This document shows positions 1-9,199 of a DNA stretch of 64,000 nt, piece by piece. Under the pieces are notes generated by a model. That model did no database searches and had not been told where the DNA came from. It saw only the letters and a program-made list of their open reading frames with translations. This DNA is from Thermanaerosceptrum fracticalcis (GTDB lineage Bacteria > Bacillota > Peptococcia > DRI-13): positions 792,501-856,500 of the forward strand of contig NZ_CP045798.1 in assembly GCF_000746025.2 (NCBI RefSeq), in the 5' to 3' direction. Each line of letters opens with the position of its first letter. The first letter of the stretch is position 1. The translations under genes and the position numbers were made by a program.

Positions 1-105
1 CAGGATCACCAAACTGTACTCTTCTTAGAAGCACAAAAAGAAAAGGATGACAGGGAGGAAATCATTAAACTCAAGAGCGAGATTGAACAGCAGCAGCAAG
101 AACTC

Positions 106-543
106 TTGAAAATAAAACAATTGAATTATCAGAGGATGGCTGTGCGAATGGCGCCTCCTATGACAGTATTGCGAAATGCTATCCTAGCCTTTGTCGTCGG
201 TGGTTTAATTTGTGTGATTGGTCAGGTCATGTTTGCTTTATTTCAACAGGGAGGACTAGTGGAAAAAGAAGCCAGTACAGCTACGTCGGCGACTTTAGTC
301 TTTTTCGGCGCTCTTTTTACCGGTTTAGGTCTTTATGATGAACTGGGGAAGTTTGCCGGCGCCGGTTCTATTATTCCGATTACGGGTTTTGCTAATTCTA
401 TGGTGGCGCCAGCCCTGGAATTTAAAAGAGAGGGATTTGTCTATGGCGTAGGGGCACGACTCTTTACCATTGCCGGGCCGGTAATTACTTATGGTACGGT
501 GGTGTCTATCTTTATTGGTCTTATATATTACTTTATAAAGTAG
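106..543 (+). CDS. spoVAC: Stage V sporulation protein AC (SpoVAC), 5' end uncertain
   Basis: SpoVAC is a small inner-membrane protein of the SpoVA complex, which moves dipicolinic acid into the forespore and releases it in germination. The protein has the family signature of alternating hydrophobic segments, with GGLICVIGQ near residues 32-40 and a second glycine-rich membrane stretch around residues 80-100. It is followed 9 bases later by spoVAD, the normal order. The start is unclear: the TTG used here has no ribosome site, an in-frame ATG lies at 136, and the frame is open back to base 1. The upstream in-frame residues are charged and Gln/Glu-rich, like a coiled coil, so the real gene may start outside the window. 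Expected control by forespore sigma-G is from family knowledge only. Confidence 0.9.
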   Translation: MKIKQLNYQRMAVRMAPPMTVLRNAILAFVVGGLICVIGQVMFALFQQGGLVEKEASTATSATLVFFGALFTGLGLYDELGKFAGAGSIIPITGFANSMVAPALEFKREGFVYGVGARLFTIAGPVITYGTVVSIFIGLIYYFIK

Positions 544-552
544 GGATTAGAC

Positions 553-1560
553 ATGGTACTGAAAAAGCTGGGAAAACAAACGTTACAATTCAATAGTATA
601 CCGTCTATCAAATCCTGGGCTTCCGTGGTGGGGCCCATGGAGGGGCAGGGTCCCTTGGCTGATTACTTCGACGTGATCTGGGATAATACATTAGGCTCGG
701 AAAAAACCTGGGAAAAAGCCGAACAGAAGTTAATGCAGTACAGTATGGAACTGGCTTTGGAAAAAGCAGGGCTATTACCCACTGACCTGGATTTTTACCT
801 GGCGGGTGATTTACTGAACCAAATCATTACGGCCAATTTTACAGCCGGTTCCCTGGGAGTTCCCTTTTTCGGACTGTTCGGCGCTTGCTCCACTTTAGCG
901 GAGGGTTTGGCCTTAGCCGGAGTTCTTATTGATGGGGGTTATGCCGCCAAAGTGGGGGTTTCGGCCAGCAGTCATCATGACACGGCGGAGAGGCAATTTA
1001 GATTTCCCACGGAACTTGGTGTACAGCGTCCCAAGACGGCCCAGTGGACCGTAACGGGCTGCGGCTCTTTTGTTGTAGAGAATAAATCCCATGGGTTTAA
1101 AATAACCCAGGCTACCATTGGTAAAGTGGTAGACATGGGGACAATGAATGCCAATGATATGGGAACAGCCATGGCCCCGGCCGCCTTTGATACCATCCAA
1201 ACCCATCTTCAGGATACTGGAAGAAAAATAGATGACTATGATCTGATTATTACGGGGGATTTAGGCCTCTTGGGCAACAATATTTTAAAAGAACTACTTA
1301 AAAAACAGGGTATGGATACAGGAAATGTATCTGATTGTGGAATTCTTATTTACAGTCCTGAACAGGACACTCATTCAGGGGGCAGTGGGTGTGGTTGTTC
1401 TGCCGTGGTGCTTGCAGGGTATCTTTTAGAGCAAATGCGAAAAGGTGTATACAAAAGAATTTTTCTGGTAGGTACGGGAGCACTTTTAAGTCCTACCAGT
1501 AGCTTCCAAGGCAACTCCATACCCTGTATAGCCCATGGGGTTGTTTTGGAATACAGCTGA
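553..1560 (+). CDS. spoVAD: Stage V sporulation protein AD (SpoVAD)
   Basis: SpoVAD is the soluble, thiolase-fold subunit of the SpoVA channel that binds dipicolinic acid. The 335-residue length is typical. The thiolase-like core shows a conserved FGACSTLAEGL stretch near residue 100, followed by several Gly-rich turns, one of them a Gly/Ser/Cys-rich segment near residue 275. It starts 9 bases after spoVAC and ends 13 bases before spoVAE, so the genes are surely co-transcribed. The identification is by clear family resemblance over the whole length. Confidence 0.96.
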   Translation: MVLKKLGKQTLQFNSIPSIKSWASVVGPMEGQGPLADYFDVIWDNTLGSEKTWEKAEQKLMQYSMELALEKAGLLPTDLDFYLAGDLLNQIITANFTAGSLGVPFFGLFGACSTLAEGLALAGVLIDGGYAAKVGVSASSHHDTAERQFRFPTELGVQRPKTAQWTVTGCGSFVVENKSHGFKITQATIGKVVDMGTMNANDMGTAMAPAAFDTIQTHLQDTGRKIDDYDLIITGDLGLLGNNILKELLKKQGMDTGNVSDCGILIYSPEQDTHSGGSGCGCSAVVLAGYLLEQMRKGVYKRIFLVGTGALLSPTSSFQGNSIPCIAHGVVLEYS

Positions 1561-1573
1561 GGGGTGAAAAGAG

Positions 1574-1933
1574 ATGGAAGATTTAATTAAGGCTTTTTTG
1601 GTAGGTGGGGCTTTATGTTTATTTGGTCAACTCATAATGGATTTAACTCCTTTTAACATTACTCCGGGTCATATTTTAGTAGGTTATGTAACCGTGGGGG
1701 CAGTATTAAGTGCCCTGGGTCTTTATCAGCCGTTGGTTGAATGGGGGGGAGCCGGTGCTACCGTACCGCTCTCAGGTTTTGGCCACTCTCTAGCCCAGGG
1801 AGCTATTGAATCTGTAAAAAATAAAGGTCTTTTAGGCGCTTTGGGAGGAGGACTGGAAGCCACTTCTGTAGGTATTGCCGCTGCTGTTGTCTTTGGCTTA
1901 GTGGTGGCTACATTATTTAATCCCAAGGGATAG
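1574..1933 (+). CDS. spoVAE: Stage V sporulation protein AE, membrane subunit (SpoVAEb)
   Basis: A 119-residue integral membrane protein with about four hydrophobic segments, the family sequence LVGGALCLFGQLIMDL at the start and a Gly-rich central membrane region. It belongs to the same family as SpoVAC and completes the channel part of the SpoVA complex. The ribosome site GAGGGGTGAAAAG lies just upstream of ATG 1574. The next gene begins within about 10 bases of its stop, so coupling is likely. Confidence 0.94.
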   Translation: MEDLIKAFLVGGALCLFGQLIMDLTPFNITPGHILVGYVTVGAVLSALGLYQPLVEWGGAGATVPLSGFGHSLAQGAIESVKNKGLLGALGGGLEATSVGIAAAVVFGLVVATLFNPKG

Positions 1934-1943
1934 GGTGAGGGAC

Positions 1944-2555
1944 ATGATGGAACCGTCTGCAGGCAAACACAGAGTCATCTTTGTCACTGATGGTGACGAT
2001 ATAGCCCGGAAGGCAGTAGAAAAGGCGGTCAGCAATATTGGGGGAAGGTGTATTTCGGCCTCGGCTGGAAATCCTACACCGATCAGTGGACAACAGTTAA
2101 TAGATCTTGTCAAAAAGGCGAACCATGACCCTGTCGTGGTCATGGTTGACGACAAAGGTTCGTGCAGGAAGGGGAAAGGGGAAGAGGTACTGGAATACGT
2201 GGCTCAACACCCTGATATTGAGGTCATCGGTGTCCTGGCTGTAGCTTCTAATACCGAAAGTATCGAAGGCATACATGTTGATTATGCGGTGACTAAAAAC
2301 AAAGAGGTAGTGGATGTTCCGGTAGATAAATGCGGGAACCCCGCTTACAACAACGATGCGCTTATGGGGGATACTGTCGATGTATTAAATGAATTGGAAG
2401 ATGTCATCCCCGTTGTGGTCGGTATCGGAGATATCGGGAAAATGGAGGGTAAGGACAGCGCCTATAAAGGAGCGGAAATAACCACGAAAGCTTTAGAATT
2501 AGTCATTAAAAACTGGGAGGCTCAGCAGTGTGACCACAACAACACAACAATATGA
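1944..2555 (+). CDS. spoVAEa: Stage V sporulation protein AEa (SpoVAEa), soluble
   Basis: This soluble protein of about 204 residues matches SpoVAEa, a component of the spoVA operon of poorly known function. It opens with a HRVIFVTDGDD stretch, has a Rossmann-like alternation of strands and helices, and shows a conserved VMVDDKG segment and a VVVGIGDIGKMEG segment near the C-terminus. An in-frame GTG at 1935 is possible, but the GGTGAGG ribosome site at 1934-1940 fits ATG 1944 or 1947 better. The 3' end overlaps a possible tiny gene in another frame. Confidence 0.9.
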   Translation: MMEPSAGKHRVIFVTDGDDIARKAVEKAVSNIGGRCISASAGNPTPISGQQLIDLVKKANHDPVVVMVDDKGSCRKGKGEEVLEYVAQHPDIEVIGVLAVASNTESIEGIHVDYAVTKNKEVVDVPVDKCGNPAYNNDALMGDTVDVLNELEDVIPVVVGIGDIGKMEGKDSAYKGAEITTKALELVIKNWEAQQCDHNNTTI

Positions 2556-2625
2556 ACTGGGGAAAGATTTAAAACAGAATATGGAATTTTTTGATGCAGA
2601 ATTAGGTGGGAAAGATAAGGAGTAA
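2530..2625 (+). CDS. Candidate 31-residue protein at the end of the spoVA operon
   Basis: A GTG start at 2530 sits 9 bases after a strong ribosome site (GGGAGG, 2515-2520) and overlaps the end of spoVAEa in another frame. The product has 31 residues, begins MTTTTQQYELGKDLKQN and ends in a charged tail. It has no membrane segment, and I do not recognise a family. A ribosome site in the right place and a short overlap suggest translation coupled to spoVAEa. With only 32 codons it could be chance. Confidence 0.4.
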   Translation: MTTTTQQYELGKDLKQNMEFFDAELGGKDKE

Positions 2626-2688
2626 AAGGTTTAGAACTAAAAATATATGTTAAAAATATAGAAAACGTACGATTAAGGGTGGTGCGTA

Positions 2689-3717
2689 TTGACTAAAAGC
2701 ATAGGAATTCCCAGAGGACTGCTTTTTTATAATTTTTCCCCTCTATGGTCTTCTTTTTTTGAATCTTTAGGCATGGAAGTTGTTACCACATCTGAAACGA
2801 ATAAAGGCATTATGGATAAAGGAGCTAGTAAGGTTGTAGATGAAGCCTGCCTTCCCGTAAAAGTGTTTTACGGGCATGTGGCTGAATTAGCCGGAAGAGA
2901 ACTGGATTATATTTTCGTCCCCAGATTGGTGAGCATTGAAAAAGGTTCTTATATATGTCCAAAGATCATTGGCATTCCTGATATGGTAAAGGCCAACATA
3001 CCGGCTAAATCGGATTTTCTTTCACCGAATTTAAATATGCGGGCAAAGGAAAACCATCATCAATTTTTAAAGGAAATTGCCGAGCTAATGGGGGAAAACT
3101 TTAATCGGGTGCAGAAGGCCTGGCGGTCAGCCATGAAAGTGCAACAAAAGTATGAACTTGACCTTTTGCAGGGGATCTATCCGGAAGAGGTATTTTTCAA
3201 AAGTGAGACCCTGGATAACAGCGGTGATCTTAATATTTTGCTTTTAGGCCACGAGTATAACCTCTACGATGATTATATAAATATGGGGATTAGAAACAAG
3301 TTGAAACAAATGGGGTGCAACCTTATAACGTCCAATCAAGTTCCTAAATATGTCCAGCAGGTAGAGTCGCGGGTTTTATCCAAAAGAATGTTTTGGACTT
3401 ACGGGAAATCACTCTTGGGTACCGCCAGGTATTTCCGGGAAATGCCTGGCAACAAAGGAGTGGTCATTTTAACTTCTTTTGGTTGTGGTATTGATTCTAT
3501 CGTAGGGAATATGATAATTAGGTATTTAGGGAAAATGAAAATACCCTATCTTAATATCACTTTGGATGAACATACCGGTGAAGCAGGAATTAATACGAGA
3601 ATAGAGGCTTTTCTGGATTTACTCAGGTGGAGGAGGGAGATAGATGAAAATAACATTTCCGCATATGGGGAATACCTGGGTAACCATCAAAGGTATGCTG
3701 GAATATATGGGTCTTGA
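2689..3717 (+). CDS. Acyl-CoA dehydratase activase-related protein (COG3580/DUF2229 type)
   Basis: The protein resembles the DUF2229/COG3580 module found with activators of 2-hydroxyacyl-CoA dehydratases. It begins with the family's IGIPRGLLFYNFSPLW segment. Conserved cysteines at about residues 54 (EACLP) and 90 (YICPK), plus a third in TSFGCGID, are plausible Fe-S ligands. The C-terminal LDEHTGEAGINTR segment recurs as DEQSGEAGIGTR in the next protein, so the two are paralogous modules. In many Clostridia these modules are joined to a BadF/HgdC-type ATPase. None is present here, so the biochemical role is open. TTG start; GGGTGGTG lies upstream. Confidence 0.8.
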   Translation: MTKSIGIPRGLLFYNFSPLWSSFFESLGMEVVTTSETNKGIMDKGASKVVDEACLPVKVFYGHVAELAGRELDYIFVPRLVSIEKGSYICPKIIGIPDMVKANIPAKSDFLSPNLNMRAKENHHQFLKEIAELMGENFNRVQKAWRSAMKVQQKYELDLLQGIYPEEVFFKSETLDNSGDLNILLLGHEYNLYDDYINMGIRNKLKQMGCNLITSNQVPKYVQQVESRVLSKRMFWTYGKSLLGTARYFREMPGNKGVVILTSFGCGIDSIVGNMIIRYLGKMKIPYLNITLDEHTGEAGINTRIEAFLDLLRWRREIDENNISAYGEYLGNHQRYAGIYGS

Positions 3718-4738
3718 TGTGGTAGTACCTCCACCCAGCAGTAAAAATACCTTAAATTTAGGTGTGCAACATGCACCCGAGTTTGCCTGCCTGCCGCTTA
3801 AAATCAACCTGGGTAACTTTATCGAAGCAAAAAAACTGGGTGCAGACACGATTTTAATGGCCGGCGGGGTAGGCCCCTGCAGATTCGGGCTCTACGCCCA
3901 GTTGGAAAAGGAAATACTGGTGGACATGGGCTATGATTATGAATCCCTTGTGATTGAACCACCTGATGTCAGTGTGTGGCAGTTTATTAAAAGGGTGAAA
4001 AGAATTGTGGGCCCCGTCTCCTGGTGGAAGGTCATACAGGGTATTCGTTTTGGCTACCATAAGGCCTGTCTTGTCGATGAACTGGAAAAACTGGTACAGG
4101 AAATTAGGCCGCGGGAATATGTACAGGGTACGGCCGACAAAATCTTTGCCCATTCCTTGTTAACTATAGACAGGGCCCAAAATATTCCGGACTTGAACGA
4201 TGCTTTTGGTCTAGCCAAACAAAAACTGCTCCATATTCCTCAAGATACTACGAAGCCGGTTTTAAAGATTGGCCTGGTAGGCGAGATTTATACTCTACTG
4301 GAACCTTTTGCCAGTGTGGATATAGAGAAAAAACTGGCTCACTTGGGTGCCCATGTTACCCGGTCCTTGTATTTAAGTGAGTGGATTGAAAGCCATTTGC
4401 TCATAGGTCTTTTTCGTAGGAAAGCAAAGATTTCTTTCAGTGATTTCGCAAACCCTTTCCTTAATCATTTTGTGGGGGGGCACGGCCAGGAAACCATAGG
4501 GGCAGCAGCATCCTTCGCCTTACAGGGCTATGACGGTATTGTCCAGGTGGCGCCTTTAACCTGTATGCCCGAAATCGTGGCCCATACCATTTTCCCCAAG
4601 GTCAGCGAATATTATGGCATACCGGTACTTACCATTTATGTCGATGAACAGTCAGGTGAGGCAGGCATTGGGACGCGTTTAGAAGCCTTTGTGGACTTGT
4701 TGCAAAGAAAAGTAGAAAGCAAAACCCAATGCGGGTAA
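3644..4738 (+). CDS. Acyl-CoA dehydratase activase-related protein (COG3581 type)
   Basis: A 364-residue partner of the preceding gene, overlapping it by 74 bases in a different frame. Cysteines at about residues 49 (FACLP), 79 (GVGPCRFG) and in the later LTCMPEIV segment look like Fe-S ligands. The ATG has a long purine-rich site (GGTGGAGGAGGG) in front. Taken together the pair forms a two-gene version of the multidomain CoA-protein activase. The unusual feature is the lack of the ATPase and dehydratase subunits nearby. A strong terminator follows directly. Confidence 0.8.
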   Translation: MKITFPHMGNTWVTIKGMLEYMGLDVVVPPPSSKNTLNLGVQHAPEFACLPLKINLGNFIEAKKLGADTILMAGGVGPCRFGLYAQLEKEILVDMGYDYESLVIEPPDVSVWQFIKRVKRIVGPVSWWKVIQGIRFGYHKACLVDELEKLVQEIRPREYVQGTADKIFAHSLLTIDRAQNIPDLNDAFGLAKQKLLHIPQDTTKPVLKIGLVGEIYTLLEPFASVDIEKKLAHLGAHVTRSLYLSEWIESHLLIGLFRRKAKISFSDFANPFLNHFVGGHGQETIGAAASFALQGYDGIVQVAPLTCMPEIVAHTIFPKVSEYYGIPVLTIYVDEQSGEAGIGTRLEAFVDLLQRKVESKTQCG

Positions 4739-4755
4739 GTGTTTTAAAACCGTTA

Positions 4756-4784
4756 AAACCAGGGGTTACCCTGGTTTCTCTTTT
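4756..4784 (+). terminator. Rho-independent terminator after the activase pair
   Basis: Perfect 9-bp stem (4756-4764 with 4769-4777), 4-base loop, followed by CTCTTTTA. Confidence 0.85.
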
Positions 4785-4879
4785 AGGTGAGTAAAAAAGT
4801 ATAAACACAAGGAACATGCTTCCTCCGCTTATTTGTGTTATAATAAAGCAAATTATGCAAAGATTTGGGACAGGAAAAG

Positions 4880-6073
4880 ATGCTGGATCAGGACCTTATC
4901 TTAACCCTTTGCCGCTTCTTGCATTACGGCCCTTTCTTTCTCGTGGGAGGGTCAGTGCGTGATCTCCTCTTGGATGGTGTCATACGCGATTACGATTTTC
5001 TTCTAGAGGGTGATGTTTTTGCCCTGGGGAGAGAATTAGGGACTGTACTCAAAGGTGAGGTAAGCATCAACAGTGACTTTTTAACAGTTTCCATTGTAAC
5101 GGGGCGTTATAACATTGATATTGCCCGGGCCCGGAAGGAAGTTTATGAAAAACCTGCCGCTCTACCGAAAGTTTCACCGGCAAGCTGGCAAGAGGATTTG
5201 GCCAGGCGTGATTTTACGGTTAACGCCATGGCTATGCCTGTCCGGAAGAGGGACTGGGGCCCCTTAATTGATCCCTTTGGCGGAGAGCGAGACCTGCGGC
5301 AGAAAATGATCCGTTATTTACACAAGGGGAGTTTTCGTGACGATCCCACCCGTATTCTGCGAGCGATACGTTTTAAAAACCGTCTCGGTTTCACCATAGA
5401 AGAGGGCACGTTAGCTTCCCTTCGAAAGGATTGGCCCTATCTCACTCAGGTGTCCCCGGCCAGAAGGTTCCATGAGTGGAAATTACTATGTGAAGAAACG
5501 CGGATAAGCGCCTGCCTAAATGATATCTATGAGCTGGGCGGCTGGCCTTTTTTGTTCATCAATGTATCCTTTCAGCGGGAAAACACTGAGGAGATAAGTG
5601 CATTTCAAGATTTCCCAAACACGAGGAAGATACGTCTCTGGTTCATCTATTTACTGTTTCTGCTCAAAACACAACCGGATAAACTCCCCGCTTTAAGCAA
5701 TTACTGGGGGATTAGCAAACGTGATGAGCAAGAATTGGCCCATACCCTGTCCGTGCTTACTTTAGTAAAAACAGGGCCAGGCCTCCCCGAAAGAAAGATT
5801 TATCATGCTTTGCGGGATCTTCCCCCGGAGGGGATTTATTTCTGCTATTACCATCTCCGGGAGCGGGCAGGCAGCTGGCAGGAGTTTTACGAAAAAGTGC
5901 AGGCTGCGGAGCTGCCTTTAACCGGGAAAGACCTGATCCGGGCAGGATTCAAAGAAGGTCCTGAAATAGGAAGACTTCTCATTACAATAAAAGAGGCTTT
6001 TTTTCATGGTAAATTTACGACGAGGGAGGAAGGCCTGGCTTACCTACGACACTATATAGAAAGGGGGAAATAA
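4880..6073 (+). CDS. cca: CCA-adding tRNA nucleotidyltransferase / poly(A) polymerase family
   Basis: This enzyme adds or repairs the 3' CCA of tRNAs. The N-terminal nucleotidyltransferase head shows GGSVRDLLL, then the DYD catalytic pair in RDYDFLLEG, the [10 protein letters not shown] motif, a [11 protein letters not shown] segment, and the [17 protein letters not shown] neck motif. The C-terminal half is divergent, as is usual. An in-frame TTG at 4865 would add five residues, but AGGA lies at a good distance from ATG 4880. A TATAAT box at 4839-4844 is a likely -10 element for this transcription unit. The next gene begins 2 bases after the stop. Confidence 0.92.
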   Translation: MLDQDLILTLCRFLHYGPFFLVGGSVRDLLLDGVIRDYDFLLEGDVFALGRELGTVLKGEVSINSDFLTVSIVTGRYNIDIARARKEVYEKPAALPKVSPASWQEDLARRDFTVNAMAMPVRKRDWGPLIDPFGGERDLRQKMIRYLHKGSFRDDPTRILRAIRFKNRLGFTIEEGTLASLRKDWPYLTQVSPARRFHEWKLLCEETRISACLNDIYELGGWPFLFINVSFQRENTEEISAFQDFPNTRKIRLWFIYLLFLLKTQPDKLPALSNYWGISKRDEQELAHTLSVLTLVKTGPGLPERKIYHALRDLPPEGIYFCYYHLRERAGSWQEFYEKVQAAELPLTGKDLIRAGFKEGPEIGRLLITIKEAFFHGKFTTREEGLAYLRHYIERGK

Positions 6074-6075
6074 TA

Positions 6076-6687
6076 ATGCTTTCCATCACCAAATTATTGA
6101 TCAAAATACCGGTAATACTGATAGCCGTAACCATACATGAATATGCCCATGGGCGAATGGCGGCCTTCCTGGGTGACCCTACCCCTAGCCAGCAAGGGCG
6201 GTTAACCCTAAACCCCATCCCACATCTTGATCCCCTGGGTGCTTTGCTGCTTTTGGTGGCAGGCTTCGGCTGGGCCAAACCTGTAGAGGTGAACCCCTAT
6301 TATTTCCGGGGCAACCGGCAAAGGGGAATGATGCTGGTAGCTTTAGCCGGTCCTTTATCTAATCTGTTGGTTGCTTTGCTGGGTGGCATATTGTACAATC
6401 TATTTGACAAATATACGTATCTTGCTGCGTTTTCTCTGGCCTTGACCAGCATTAACGTCTATTTGGCTTTGTTTAACCTGATACCCGTACCTCCCCTTGA
6501 TGGCTCCAAAATTGTTTTTGGTATCTTACCGCGCCATCTGCATGGATTTTTATATCAATTAGAGGCCTATGGCCCTTTGCTTCTTATGTTATTGATAGTC
6601 ACAAACATCACAGATTTTCTTATCACTCCTGCACGGGGAATTATCCTTACTATTTTACGCTTTGGCCAATTGATCATAGGAAGTTAA
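6076..6687 (+). CDS. Site-2-protease-family membrane metalloprotease (M50)
   Basis: A 203-residue membrane protease with the zinc motif HEYAH near residue 22 and the second conserved M50 motif [10 protein letters not shown] near residue 137. These place the catalytic site in the membrane. It is a minimal form, without a PDZ domain, like the stand-alone family often found next to trpS and scpA in Firmicutes. About five to six hydrophobic segments are visible. The substrate is unknown. It lies tightly between cca and trpS. Confidence 0.9.
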   Translation: MLSITKLLIKIPVILIAVTIHEYAHGRMAAFLGDPTPSQQGRLTLNPIPHLDPLGALLLLVAGFGWAKPVEVNPYYFRGNRQRGMMLVALAGPLSNLLVALLGGILYNLFDKYTYLAAFSLALTSINVYLALFNLIPVPPLDGSKIVFGILPRHLHGFLYQLEAYGPLLLMLLIVTNITDFLITPARGIILTILRFGQLIIGS

Positions 6688-6704
6688 TTTAAAGGAGGAC
6701 AGTA

Positions 6705-7691
6705 ATGAAGAAAGGCACAATTTTTAGCGGCATGCGGCCAACGGGAAAACTTCATATCGGACACTTGAGCGTCCTGGAAAACTGGGTTAAATTACAGGAT
6801 GAGTATAATTGTTTTTTTGGCATTGTGGATTGGCATGCCCTTACCACGGCCTATGAAGATACATCGGAAATAAAAGAGAATATCAGGTTGATGCTTTTAG
6901 ACTGGTTGAGTGTGGGTTTAGACCCGGAAAAAAGTACAATTATTGTACAATCCCATGTGAAAGAACACGCTGAGCTTCATCTCTTATTTTCCATGATTAC
7001 TCCTCTATCCTGGCTGGAAAGAGTACCTACCTACAAAGACCAGATTCAGCAGCTGGGTAAAGAAGGGAAGGATATCTCCACCTATGGCTTCCTGGGCTAC
7101 CCCCTTTTACAGGCGGCAGATATTTTAATCTATCGTGCCAATGCCGTTCCCGTAGGGGAAGACCAGTTGCCTCACTTGGAGTTGTGCCGGGAAATAGCCA
7201 GGCGCTTTAACCACCTCTACCAGACTGATATCTTACCTGAACCTCAGGCCATTTTAGCCAAGGTGTCTTTGCTCCCGGGTGTAGATGGCAGAAAAATGAG
7301 CAAGAGTTATAATAACTTTATTCCCCTGGGTGCGGCGGTGGAAGAGATCCTGGAGAAAGTACAGATGATGGTTACAGACCCCGCAAGAATCAGGAAAACT
7401 GACCCCGGAAATCCCGAAGTTTGTTTGGTGCACACCTATCAAAATATCTATAATCCCGCTGAAATTGAGGAGATACGCTTATCCTGCCGGAGCGGCAGCA
7501 TAGGCTGTGTGGCCTGTAAAAAGCGGTTGGCCGGCAGGCTTGAGGAATTTCTGACACCTATCCGTGAAAGAAGAGTTTATTATGAAAACAAGCCTCAGCT
7601 TTTAAAGGAGATACTGGAGAACGGTGCGGAAAAGGCCCGGGCGGAAGCACGGAAAACCCTGGATTTAGTACGTTCTGTTATGAAAATATAA
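6705..7691 (+). CDS. trpS: Tryptophanyl-tRNA synthetase
   Basis: Class I synthetase that charges tRNA-Trp. HIGH motif at residues 17-20 (KLHIGHL), KMSKS motif in GRKMSKSYNN at about residue 195. The 328-residue length is normal. AAAGGAGG lies ahead of ATG. No T-box leader fits in the 17-base gap upstream, so expression seems to depend on the operon promoter. Confidence 0.97.
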   Translation: MKKGTIFSGMRPTGKLHIGHLSVLENWVKLQDEYNCFFGIVDWHALTTAYEDTSEIKENIRLMLLDWLSVGLDPEKSTIIVQSHVKEHAELHLLFSMITPLSWLERVPTYKDQIQQLGKEGKDISTYGFLGYPLLQAADILIYRANAVPVGEDQLPHLELCREIARRFNHLYQTDILPEPQAILAKVSLLPGVDGRKMSKSYNNFIPLGAAVEEILEKVQMMVTDPARIRKTDPGNPEVCLVHTYQNIYNPAEIEEIRLSCRSGSIGCVACKKRLAGRLEEFLTPIRERRVYYENKPQLLKEILENGAEKARAEARKTLDLVRSVMKI

Positions 7692-7703
7692 AGTGGTGAA
7701 AGT

Positions 7704-8465
7704 ATGTCCTACAAGGTACAATTGCCTGTATTTGAAGGGCCGTTGGATCTCTTACTTCATCTCATCGATAAGAACGAAGTTGATATCTACGATATTCCCA
7801 TTGCCCTCATTACACAGCAGTATTTAGAATATTTATCGGCGGCAGAGGAGCTGGACCTGGAGCTTACCAGTGAATTTCTCATTATGGCCAGTACCCTTCT
7901 CTCTATCAAAGCCAGGATGCTGCTCCCCAAATCCACTATGCAAAATGAGGAGGAATTTGGCGGTGACCCCAGGGAGGAACTGGTGGAAAAACTTCTGGAA
8001 TATAAAATTTTTAAAGAGACAGCGTCGGTTTTTAAAGAAATGGAGTATAGTCAAGCTAAAATTTTTATGCGGCACATTGATGAGGCAAAATTACTAAAAG
8101 ATTATCCACCGCCCAACCCCGTAGGTGATGTAACTTTACAGCATTTAATCTTTGCCTTTCATAAAGTACTGGCCAGAATCGAGAAAAAAAAAGAAGTTCT
8201 CACACTGCCACGTGAGCAGGTTACTATTCGCAGCAAGATTTCTTATATTTTATTACAGGTAAAAAATAAACCCCTGGGACTGCCTTTTCGAGAGCTCTTT
8301 ACCGAAGCAGCCAGTAAAGAGGAGGTCATCGTCACCTTCCTCGCCTTATTGGAACTGATTCGTTTAGGGCGTATCCACATCAAGCAACCACAATTATTTG
8401 AGGAAATTCTCATATTCTCAAGCCAGATTGAAGGGGGACACACCAGTGCCCACGCTATTTCCTGA
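7704..8465 (+). CDS. scpA: Segregation and condensation protein A
   Basis: Kleisin subunit of the SMC-ScpAB condensin. The N-terminus has the typical FEGPLDLLLHLIDKNEVDIYDIPI motif (residues about 9-32), and the C-terminal winged-helix part follows. Length 253 residues is as expected. It overlaps scpB by 20 bases, so the two are translated together. Confidence 0.97.
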   Translation: MSYKVQLPVFEGPLDLLLHLIDKNEVDIYDIPIALITQQYLEYLSAAEELDLELTSEFLIMASTLLSIKARMLLPKSTMQNEEEFGGDPREELVEKLLEYKIFKETASVFKEMEYSQAKIFMRHIDEAKLLKDYPPPNPVGDVTLQHLIFAFHKVLARIEKKKEVLTLPREQVTIRSKISYILLQVKNKPLGLPFRELFTEAASKEEVIVTFLALLELIRLGRIHIKQPQLFEEILIFSSQIEGGHTSAHAIS

Positions 8466-8982
8466 AGAGGTTAGGAGCATTATCGAAGCTTTGTTGTTTG
8501 TTTCCAGTGATCCTTTATCAGCCAAAACTATCGCTGAAATCGTGGAAATTGATGAAAAAGACGTGGTAGCCGTTGTCAGTGAGATCAAGGCCCAGTTAGA
8601 AAGAGAAACCAGAGGATTTAGACTGTTAGAGGTGGCAGGGGGTTATTCTTTCGCCACAAGACCCGAACATTCCGTATACTTGGAAAAATTATTAAAGCCC
8701 CAACTTAGCGCCCTTTCCCAGGCTGCTCTGGAGACTCTGGCCATTATTGCTTATAAACAGCCGATTACCCGTAGTGAAATTGATGAAATACGGGGTGTAA
8801 AGAGCGATAGTTCCGTAAGCACCTTACTGGAGCGGGGCCTGATCGAGGAGGTAGGCAGAAAGGACGGACCGGGTCGTCCTATTCTTTATGGAACAACACA
8901 GGAATTCTTAAAATATTTCGGTCTTAAATCTTTAGCGGACCTCCCCCCTCAGCAAGAAGAGATGTTTTTAACCGCTAAATGA
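8446..8982 (+). CDS. scpB: Segregation and condensation protein B
   Basis: Winged-helix dimer subunit of the SMC-ScpAB complex. The family stretches IEALLFVSSDPLS and ALETLAIIAYKQPITRSEIDEIRGV are present. The frame is open from an ATG at 8398, but that would overlap scpA by 68 bases. GTG 8446 has GAAGGGGG in front and gives the normal N-terminus, so it is chosen. Length about 178 residues. Confidence 0.95.
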   Translation: MPTLFPEEVRSIIEALLFVSSDPLSAKTIAEIVEIDEKDVVAVVSEIKAQLERETRGFRLLEVAGGYSFATRPEHSVYLEKLLKPQLSALSQAALETLAIIAYKQPITRSEIDEIRGVKSDSSVSTLLERGLIEEVGRKDGPGRPILYGTTQEFLKYFGLKSLADLPPQQEEMFLTAK

Positions 8983-9063
8983 AATTTTTGCTCCTCCCCC
9001 CCGACTACCGACGTAGCGAGACTTGCGCCTGTGATGCATCCGATTTTCAAATAAATGGTTAAG

Positions 9064-9096
9064 AACTATGGCTTTCAGCTATAGTTTTATTTTTTC
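9064..9096 (+). terminator. Terminator after scpB
   Basis: Nine-bp stem with one G-T pair (9064-9072 with 9078-9086), followed by a T-rich run. Confidence 0.7.
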
Positions 9097-9098
9097 TA

Positions 9099-9122
9099 TT
9101 CGGAAGTCGGAGATTGGAAAGC
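9099..9122. repeat. Short dispersed GGAAGTCGG-type repeat
   Basis: The sequence TTCGGAAGTCGGAGATTGG resembles, on the opposite strand, a segment at 24678-24715, and related CGACTACCGACG bases lie at 9002-9013. These look like members of a small intergenic repeat family. No coding sense is visible. Confidence 0.35.
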
Positions 9123-9199
9123 GGACATCCCACAGCGTATAGCCCATAAAAATACCAGGAATACTAATATATGGTAATAAGCTGTAAAGGGGGTGACTT

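Noticed and set aside
6688-6704. T-box or attenuator for trpS
   Set aside because: Only 17 bases lie between the protease gene and trpS; no room for a leader.
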